In this document: positions 14,210 through 19,212 of the stretch, in pieces | Layout of the letters: each line of letters starts with the position of its first letter | How positions within the stretch are numbered: position 1 is the stretch's first letter | Source: JANXSS01 sp043729515 | GTDB lineage: Bacteria; Pseudomonadota; Gammaproteobacteria; Burkholderiales; Burkholderiaceae_D | Direction: 5' to 3' | Assembly: GCA_043729515.1 (NCBI GenBank) | Contig: JAYTLK010000170.1 | Coordinates: 1 to 19,212 of the forward strand | Length of the DNA: 19,212 nucleotides | The notes under the pieces: model-generated | What the model saw: only the letters and a program-made list of their open reading frames with translations | Told to the model about the DNA's origin: nothing | Database searches by the model: none | Position numbers and translations under genes: made by a program

Positions 14210-14677
14210 ATGACTGAAAAATCCGTACATGCCAATCCCTCCAAGAACCGCACGCCGCGCCATAGGGCGCGCGAGTTCGCCTTGCAGGGGTTGTACCAGT
14301 GGCTGCTCAATGGCGAGGATGCCGGCGTGATCGACGCCCATATCCGGGAGGCGCATGGTTTCGACAAGGCCGATGCCGGCCACTTTGGTGCGCTCCTGCA
14401 CGGCACCATCCGCGATGCTGCCGTGCTGCGGGCCGATGTGGCGCCCTTGATCGATCGGCCGCTGGCACAGGTCTCGCCGGTGGAACATGTGGTGCTGCTG
14501 ATCGGCGCCTATGAGCTGAAGCATCATCTCGAGATTCCCTATCGGGTCGTGATCAACGAAGCGGTCGAGTTGACCAAGTCCTTCGGTGGCATCGACGGCC
14601 ACAAATATGTCAACGGCGTGCTCGACAAGCTGGCTGCCAGGCTGCGCAGCGTCGAAGTCGAGGCCGGCCGGCGCTGA
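14210..14677 (+). CDS. nusB: Transcription antitermination protein NusB
   Basis: This 155-residue all-helical protein binds boxA RNA with NusE (S10) in rRNA antitermination. It starts with a basic stretch and the family signature TPRHRAREFALQGLYQWLLNG. It ends with PYRVVINEAVELTKSFGGID and HKYVNGVLDKLAARLR, both typical. The frame is open far upstream through ribH, but the ATG at 14210, preceded by GAGGAAT and 7 nt after the ribH stop, gives the normal family length. Co-transcription with ribH is very likely. Confidence 0.98.
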   Translation: MTEKSVHANPSKNRTPRHRAREFALQGLYQWLLNGEDAGVIDAHIREAHGFDKADAGHFGALLHGTIRDAAVLRADVAPLIDRPLAQVSPVEHVVLLIGAYELKHHLEIPYRVVINEAVELTKSFGGIDGHKYVNGVLDKLAARLRSVEVEAGRR

Positions 14678-14758
14678 CCGTGCCGGCAAACGCGTCCGCG
14701 CGGAGCAGGTTGCCCTTGCGCGGCTGATGTCCTGCAGCCGTCTTCAAAAGAAATCGTG

Positions 14759-15940
14759 ATGGATTTGTCGAGTATTGCTTCCCGTGTCAACCACATCGCG
14801 CCGTTCCATGTCATGGAGCTGGCGAAGATGGCCGCCGACCTGGAACGCCAGGGCCGTGACATCATTCACATGGGCATCGGTGAACCGGATTTCACGGCGG
14901 CGCCGGAAGTCGTCGCTGCCGCCACCCAGGCCATGGCGGATGGACGCATGCAGTACACGTCGGCGACCGGTCTGCCGGCATTGCGCCGCGCCATCGCCGA
15001 TCATTACGCGCAGGTCCATGGTCTCGATATCGCGCCTTCACGCATCATCGTGACGGCTGGCGCATCGGCTGCCCTGTTGCTTGCATGCGCCTTGCTGGTC
15101 GAAAAAGGCGCCGAAGTGCTGATGCCGGATCCGTCCTATCCTTGCAACCGGCATTTCGTGGCGGCGTTCGATGGTGTCGCCAAGTTGATTCCCAGTGGCC
15201 CGGAGGACCGGTTCCAGCTGTCGGATGCCGTGGTGCGGGAGCATTGGGGGCCGACCACGCGCGGCGTGTTGCTGGCGTCGCCGTCGAACCCGACCGGCAC
15301 CACGATCCTGCCGGAAGAACTTCGCAAGATCAACCGGACGGTGCGTGCGCATGGCGGCTTTACCATCGTCGACGAGATCTACCAGGGCCTGACCTATGAT
15401 TCGGCGCCGTTCTCGGCACTGTCGCTGGATCAGGACATCATCGTCATCAACAGCTTTTCGAAATATTTCAACATGACCGGCTGGCGCCTGGGCTGGCTGG
15501 TGGTGCCGCCGGCGTTGGTGGCTCCTCTGGAGAAGCTGGCGCAGAATCTGTTCATCTGCGCGTCGAGCATTGCGCAGCATGCTGCCCTGGCGTGCTTCAC
15601 GCCAGGATCGATTGCGATGTATGAGTCGCGCAAGGAGGAATTCCGGCGCCGACGCGATTACCTGGTCCCTGCACTAGAATCATTGGGATTCGTGGTACCG
15701 GTGGTGCCGGATGGCGCGTTTTACATCTATGCCGATTGCAGTGCGCTCGATGATGATGCGGACCGCTTGACGCGGGACATGCTGCAACAGGCAGGGGTGG
15801 TGATGGTGCCGGGTCTGGATTTCGGACCCTTCACGGAACATCGTTATGTGCGCATCTCGTATGCCACATCGATGGACAATCTGCGCGAGGCAATGGCACG
15901 GCTGAAGGTGTTTTTTGCAGGGCGGTTGCGTAGCGCCTGA
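14759..15940 (+). CDS. Class I/II PLP-dependent aminotransferase
   Basis: This 393-residue fold-type I aminotransferase of the AspC/AlaA-like group is cytoplasmic. Visible elements are MGIGEPDFTAAPE, the phosphate-binding TAGASAALLLACAL, SPSNPTGTTILPEE with the conserved Asn177, VDEIYQGLTYD, the PLP-lysine motif SFSKYFNMTGWRLGW (Lys235) and RISYATS with the carboxylate-binding arginine near the C-terminus. The ATG at 14759 is preceded directly by an in-frame GTG at 14756, and no strong Shine-Dalgarno distinguishes them. It follows nusB by 81 nt and probably ends the operon. Substrate cannot be read from the sequence; aspartate, alanine or another amino acid with a 2-oxo acid partner are all possible. 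Confidence 0.93.
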   Translation: MDLSSIASRVNHIAPFHVMELAKMAADLERQGRDIIHMGIGEPDFTAAPEVVAAATQAMADGRMQYTSATGLPALRRAIADHYAQVHGLDIAPSRIIVTAGASAALLLACALLVEKGAEVLMPDPSYPCNRHFVAAFDGVAKLIPSGPEDRFQLSDAVVREHWGPTTRGVLLASPSNPTGTTILPEELRKINRTVRAHGGFTIVDEIYQGLTYDSAPFSALSLDQDIIVINSFSKYFNMTGWRLGWLVVPPALVAPLEKLAQNLFICASSIAQHAALACFTPGSIAMYESRKEEFRRRRDYLVPALESLGFVVPVVPDGAFYIYADCSALDDDADRLTRDMLQQAGVVMVPGLDFGPFTEHRYVRISYATSMDNLREAMARLKVFFAGRLRSA

Positions 15941-16030
15941 CGCATGCCAGTTGCAGGCTTGCGCACCGCCGAAGGTGCCAGGGAAAGCGTCGTCGGCAGG
16001 TCGGGAGAACAATCATCGAAAAGCTGGAAA

Positions 16031-16065
16031 CACGCCTGAAAATCGGTGTGCCGGGCGCCTTTTTT
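16031..16065 (+). terminator. Candidate terminator of the rib-nusB-aminotransferase operon
   Basis: About 90 nt after the aminotransferase stop, GGTG (16045..16048) and CGCC (16056..16059) form a short stem followed directly by six T residues (16060..16065). An alternative helix, CACGCC (16031..16036) with GGTGTG (16045..16050), could form upstream. The position between convergent genes supports terminator function, but the stem next to the T run is only four pairs. Confidence 0.45.
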
Positions 16066-16083
16066 GATGGTCATACAGTCAGC

Positions 16084-17040
16084 TTATAACGCGGCAACCT
16101 TGGCTGTGTCGTCCGCTGGCACGCTGGCGGTGTTGTCGTCCGGAGGCACAGCAGACGGTGCTTCGACTGCACGTTCGGCTGGCTTGACCTTGTTGGCCAG
16201 CACGGGTGCATTCGCGGCCACGTTCTTGCCAACGGATACTTCCTTCAGGCGGCGATATTCCGCCAGCACCCGCGAGCCATAGCCAAAATCGGTATCGAAG
16301 GCGGCAGCGCCGACATACAGTTTCAGGCCGGCTTCGATCGAACCGCCACGGGTGACGTAATCTTTCAAGATCAGGGAGCCAACCTTGATGTTGGCTACCG
16401 GATTCAATGCCGCCTTGACGCCGCCGAGCGGTTGGAACTTCTCCACATGCACCTTCGACATCACCTGCATCAAGCCCTGCGCGCCGACGGGGCTTTCCGC
16501 GAAGGGATTGAAGCCGGACTCGATGGCCATGACCGACAGGATCAGCAGCGGATCGAGGTGAATATCGTGTGCAGTGGAGTAGGCTGCGGATACCAGCATG
16601 TCGGCTGCATCGCCGGCGACCCGGTATTTTTTGGCCAGCCAGTTCGTCACCAGCGCTTGCTGGCGTTCAGTGGCTGTTCGTTTGCCAGGGGCGCGCGTGC
16701 CGTCGGCGCCATCGGCCACGCTGGCAGCATGGCTTGCCTGCGACACCGGCGAGGCAAGCGGTGCCGGCATGAGCACGATCGACCCTGGCACGACCAGTTG
16801 CACCGGCTCTTGTGCACTGGCCAGCGTGAATGGCGATAATGCCTTCAGTTGGTCGGTGATGTCCGGGCGCACGAACATCAGCGCCAGTGCGCCGATGGCC
16901 GAGACGCCAAGGATCATGAAGGTATGGTGTACCGTTGTGACGAAACCGGCGGCGGTGTCGCGCGCGAAGACGGTCAATGCGGAAGATTGGAATGTCGGCG
17001 ATGCAGCGAGCCGGCGTGAAGCCTGGATGAAACGATTCAT
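16084..17040 (-). CDS. Membrane-anchored lytic transglycosylase (SLT domain)
   Basis: This 318-residue protein has a soluble lytic transglycosylase domain that cleaves peptidoglycan glycan strands in the periplasm. One hydrophobic helix (about residues 41 to 57, FMILGVSAIGALALMFV) follows a 40-residue basic N-terminus, so it is probably anchored rather than secreted. The catalytic core contains LSVMAIESGFNPFAES with the acid Glu174, then GAQGLMQVMSKVH and NPVANIKVGSLILKDYV. The usual tyrosine-rich tail motif appears as YVGAAAFDTDFGYGSRVLAEY. The C-terminus is a low-complexity Ala/Pro/Val/Asp tail. AGGAG 8 nt before the ATG at 17040 fixes the start. It is transcribed convergently to the aminotransferase gene and divergently from ubiD. 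Confidence 0.93.
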   Translation of the reverse strand: MNRFIQASRRLAASPTFQSSALTVFARDTAAGFVTTVHHTFMILGVSAIGALALMFVRPDITDQLKALSPFTLASAQEPVQLVVPGSIVLMPAPLASPVSQASHAASVADGADGTRAPGKRTATERQQALVTNWLAKKYRVAGDAADMLVSAAYSTAHDIHLDPLLILSVMAIESGFNPFAESPVGAQGLMQVMSKVHVEKFQPLGGVKAALNPVANIKVGSLILKDYVTRGGSIEAGLKLYVGAAAFDTDFGYGSRVLAEYRRLKEVSVGKNVAANAPVLANKVKPAERAVEAPSAVPPDDNTASVPADDTAKVAAL

Positions 17041-17538
17041 GGTGCAAACTCCTGATATGCCAAGGCATCGCCAAGGACCCACGCAAATCGGCTGTAGGAC
17101 CTTGAAGATACCGTCAAGCAAAAACACCGATCACCGTCGCGTAAGGCCAGGCGTAATCGGCAATCATCGGAATTGCCAGTAAATTCAATCGGTTGGCACA
17201 AGACGGGATCGTCGCGGCTCGTGACTGAAAACTGACAACCTGGTTCGGGGAGAAGGCTGACGCCTTTTGAAAACACTCCATAAAATGCGGTGTGGGACCC
17301 CGGTCCCGTGAATTGATGCGAGCATGATCTGCGCTGCCGAGGCTCTGGGGGCGACGCTGTTCATCAACTTGGGCGGATTGTAGGAGGCCGTTTATATCAA
17401 GTCAATACTATAGAAAGCAATAGCTATTACTTTTAAGTATTAATAACTACGCTGCACTGCAGCAAATCTGAATAAAATCAATCACTTGACTAGGTTAATT
17501 AAATCACATGCTCTGGTTATGACAACCATTAAAAAACC
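17041..17538. other. Divergent intergenic region between the transglycosylase gene and ubiD
   Basis: I see no convincing protein gene in these 498 nt. The left half (to about 17380) has normal base composition. It contains a weak minus-strand promoter-like pair for the transglycosylase (TTGACG 17112..17117, TACAGC 17091..17096, only a 15-nt spacer) and a small hairpin, AAGGC-TGAC-GCCTT (17253..17266). It also holds a plus-strand promoter candidate described separately. The right half is very AT-rich and full of palindromes. TTGACT (17486..17491) could be a -35 for ubiD, but no good -10 lies 16 to 18 nt after it. A 19-codon reading from ATG 17323 is present but unsupported. Confidence 0.6.
17257..17286 (+). 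promoter_or_regulatory. Candidate plus-strand promoter in the region before ubiD
   Basis: CTGACG (17257..17262) and TAAAAT (17281..17286) are 18 nt apart. Transcription from here would begin near 17293, at the edge of a perfect inverted repeat GGGACC-CC-GGTCCC (17294..17307). It would run about 245 nt to the ubiD start. This may be the ubiD promoter with a long leader, or the start of a small RNA. Confidence 0.4.
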
Positions 17539-19023
17539 ATGAAATATTCAGATCTACGGGATTTTATTTCTCAGTTGCAATCTATCGGTGAATTAAAGCA
17601 TGTGGCGGCACCTGTTTCACCGTATCTGGAGATGACGGAGGTGTGCGACCGGACGCTGCGTGCCGGTGGCCCCGCGCTGCTGTTCGACCGTCCGACCGGT
17701 CACACGATCCCGGTGCTCGGCAATCTTTTCGGCACGCCGCGGCGGGTTGCGCTGGGCATGGGCGCCAACGACGTGGGTGAACTGCGCCGCATCGGCCAGT
17801 TGCTGTCCGCACTGAAGGAGCCGGAGCCGCCAAAGGGCGTCAAGGACCTGCTGGGCCTGGGTTCGCTGGTCAAGGCGGTGTGGGACATGGCGCCACGCGA
17901 ACTGCGCAGCGCGCCTTGTCACGACATCGTCTGGGAAGGCGATGACGTCGACCTGGCGCGCCTGCCGATCCAGCATTGCTGGCCGGGCGACATCGCTCCC
18001 TTGATTACCTGGGGGCTGGTCATCACGCGCGGGCCGCACAAGAAGCGGCAGAACCTTGGCATCTACCGACAGCAGGTGATTGCCCGCAACAAGGTCATCA
18101 TGCGCTGGCTGGCCCATCGCGGCGGCGCGCTGGATTTTCGGGAGCACAGCATTGCCAACCCCGGCAAGCCGTACCCGATTGCCGTGGCGCTCGGCGCCGA
18201 TCCGGCCACGATCCTGGGTGCCGTGACGCCGGTGCCGGACAGCTTGTCGGAATACCAGTTCGCCGGTCTCCTGCGTGGCAGCCGCACGGAGCTGATCAAG
18301 GCGATTGGCAGCGAGTTGCGTGTGCCGGCCTCGGCCGAGATCGTGCTGGAAGGGCATGTCTATCCGGATGCGACTGATCCGAGCGGCTTCGAACATGCGC
18401 TCGAAGGGCCGTTCGGCGACCACACCGGCTATTACAACGAGCAGGACCGCTTCCCGGTGTTCACCATCGACCGCATCACCATGCGGCGCGACCCGATCTA
18501 TCATTCGACCTACACCGGCAAGCCGCCCGATGAACCGGCAATTCTCGGCGTCGCACTGAATGAAGTCTTCATCCCGCTGTTACAAAAACAGTTCACCGAG
18601 ATCGTTGATTTCTACCTGCCGCCGGAAGGCTGCAGCTATCGCATGGCCGTGGTGCAGATGAAGAAGGCTTATCCGGGCCATGCAAAGCGTGTGATGTTCG
18701 GGGTATGGAGCTTTTTGCGCCAGTTCATGTATACCAAGTTCATCGTCGTGGTCGATGAAGACGTGAACATCCGTGACTGGAAGGAAGTCATCTGGGCCAT
18801 CACGACCCGGGTCGATCCGGCGCGCGACACCATGATGGTCGAGCAGACGCCGATCGATTATCTGGACTTTGCTTCGCCGGTCAGCGGGCTGGGCAGCAAG
18901 ATGGGGATCGACGCCACCAACAAGTGGCCGGGCGAGACCAGCCGCGAATGGGGCCGCACGATCGCGATGACGCCGGCGGTGAAGGAGCATGTGGACCGGA
19001 TCTGGGGGAGTCTGGGCATTTGA
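17539..19023 (+). CDS. ubiD: 4-hydroxy-3-polyprenylbenzoate decarboxylase UbiD
   Basis: This 494-residue decarboxylase in ubiquinone biosynthesis removes the carboxyl group of 3-polyprenyl-4-hydroxybenzoate using prenylated FMN made by UbiX. It matches E. coli UbiD closely along its length: MKYSDLRDFI, ADRTLRAGGPALLF-like CDRTLRAGGPALLFDRP, APLITWGLVITRGPHKKRQN, NLGIYRQQVIARNKVIMRWL, the active-site EGPFGDHTGYYNEQ, and DYLDFASPVSGLGSKMGIDA. The ATG at 17539 is the natural N-terminus. No strong Shine-Dalgarno precedes it, and the leader and first 20 or so codons are unusually AT-rich. It is probably monocistronic. Confidence 0.99.
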   Translation: MKYSDLRDFISQLQSIGELKHVAAPVSPYLEMTEVCDRTLRAGGPALLFDRPTGHTIPVLGNLFGTPRRVALGMGANDVGELRRIGQLLSALKEPEPPKGVKDLLGLGSLVKAVWDMAPRELRSAPCHDIVWEGDDVDLARLPIQHCWPGDIAPLITWGLVITRGPHKKRQNLGIYRQQVIARNKVIMRWLAHRGGALDFREHSIANPGKPYPIAVALGADPATILGAVTPVPDSLSEYQFAGLLRGSRTELIKAIGSELRVPASAEIVLEGHVYPDATDPSGFEHALEGPFGDHTGYYNEQDRFPVFTIDRITMRRDPIYHSTYTGKPPDEPAILGVALNEVFIPLLQKQFTEIVDFYLPPEGCSYRMAVVQMKKAYPGHAKRVMFGVWSFLRQFMYTKFIVVVDEDVNIRDWKEVIWAITTRVDPARDTMMVEQTPIDYLDFASPVSGLGSKMGIDATNKWPGETSREWGRTIAMTPAVKEHVDRIWGSLGI

Positions 19024-19052
19024 AGCGGGCACACATGCTGCCGTGTTTGTGG

Positions 19053-19071
19053 AAGTCCACCAGGGTGGCTT
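19053..19071 (+). terminator. Weak candidate terminator after ubiD
   Basis: CCACC-AG-GGTGG (19057..19068) extends across one mismatch to AAG and CTT on either side. There is no real T run (only TTGATT), and the loop is very tight, so this may be a rho-dependent or partial stop. It separates ubiD from the SRP RNA promoter. Confidence 0.25.
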
Positions 19072-19079
19072 GATTGCGC

Positions 19080-19108
19080 TTCAGGCTACCGCGCTTTGCT
19101 GGTAGAAT
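19080..19108 (+). promoter_or_regulatory. Candidate promoter of the SRP RNA gene
   Basis: TTCAGG (19080..19085), a 17-nt spacer and TAGAAT (19103..19108) precede the RNA 5' region by only a few bases. The short GC-containing discriminator is typical of stable RNA promoters. CTACC (19086..19090) and GGTAG (19101..19105) form an inverted repeat overlapping the -10, with unknown meaning. Confidence 0.6.
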
Positions 19109-19112
19109 CACC

Positions 19113-19212
19113 ACCGGCGGGCCCCTGCGCATTGTGGCACGGCCAACCTGGTCAGGTCGGGAACGAAGCAGCCACAGTCGTTTACCATGAGTGCCGCAGA
19201 CAAGGCTCGCCT
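19113..19212 (+). ncRNA. ffs: 4.5S (SRP) RNA, 3' end at or just beyond the window edge
   Basis: This is the RNA of the bacterial signal recognition particle, which binds Ffh and its receptor FtsY to target membrane proteins. The diagnostic Ffh-binding hairpin is present: ACCTGGTCAGGTCGGGAAC (19146..19164) followed by GAAGCAGCCACAG. The outer stem closes with GGCGGGCC (19116..19123) against GGCTCGCC (19204..19211), so nearly the whole molecule of about 100 nt is in view. The exact 3' end may lie a few bases past 19212. In many betaproteobacteria dnaX follows this gene, but that is outside the window. Confidence 0.93.

Noticed and set aside
17185..17367. A 60-codon minus-strand frame in the transglycosylase-ubiD interval
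   Set aside because: It has no ribosome-binding site, no recognisable sequence and biased composition, so I treat it as chance.
1..19212. CRISPR arrays, insertion sequences, prophage or integrase attachment at the tRNA-Lys gene
   Set aside because: No regularly spaced repeats, transposase or integrase genes, or duplicated tRNA 3' ends were seen on either strand.

Overview
This 19.2 kb window is ordinary, GC-rich, densely coded chromosome from a betaproteobacterium. It is most likely a member of Burkholderiales, and an Oxalobacteraceae-like lineage is my best but unproven guess. The grounds are the gene orders ydfG-ybgC-tolQRAB-pal-cpoB and glyA-nrdR-ribD-ribE-ribBA-ribH-nusB-aminotransferase, a RibB protein carrying a degenerate RibA half, and a 4.5S-type SRP RNA just after ubiD. 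I see no insertion sequence, prophage, CRISPR array or defence system.

Left part, minus strand (7584 down to 1): one apparent operon encodes a YdfG-like short-chain dehydrogenase, the YbgC thioesterase, the Tol-Pal envelope complex (TolQ, TolR, TolA, TolB, Pal, CpoB) and a YeeE/YedE (TsuA-type) thiosulfate transporter. A tRNA-Lys gene with its own strong promoter follows on the same strand. Most genes touch, overlap or lie within 30 nt, which suggests translational coupling. The exceptions are a 162-nt gap before tolQ and uncertain starts for tolA and tolB.

Centre, plus strand (7695 to 15940): glyA has a promoter followed at once by a ZTP (ZMP-sensing, pfl-motif) riboswitch, so serine hydroxymethyltransferase synthesis should respond to folate/one-carbon shortage. 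Then come nrdR (ribonucleotide reductase repressor) and the riboflavin genes ribD, ribE, ribBA (RibBX type) and ribH, followed by nusB and a class I/II aminotransferase. The riboflavin cluster is interrupted between ribE and ribBA by an antisense, apparently dead gene. That relic has an in-frame amber codon and no recognisable N-terminal export signal. I see no FMN riboswitch in front of any of these rib genes.

Right part: a membrane-anchored lytic transglycosylase (minus) and ubiD (plus) diverge from a 498-nt intergenic region, half of which is a strikingly AT-rich, palindrome-rich island. ubiD is linked biochemically to the riboflavin genes because UbiD uses a prenylated FMN cofactor. The window ends in an SRP RNA gene.

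I do not see a wholly new biological system. The items most worth checking are the ZTP riboswitch with an extra helix inside its conserved junction, the antisense pseudogene splitting the rib cluster, the hairpin in the ribBA Shine-Dalgarno spacer, and the AT-rich palindromic island before ubiD.
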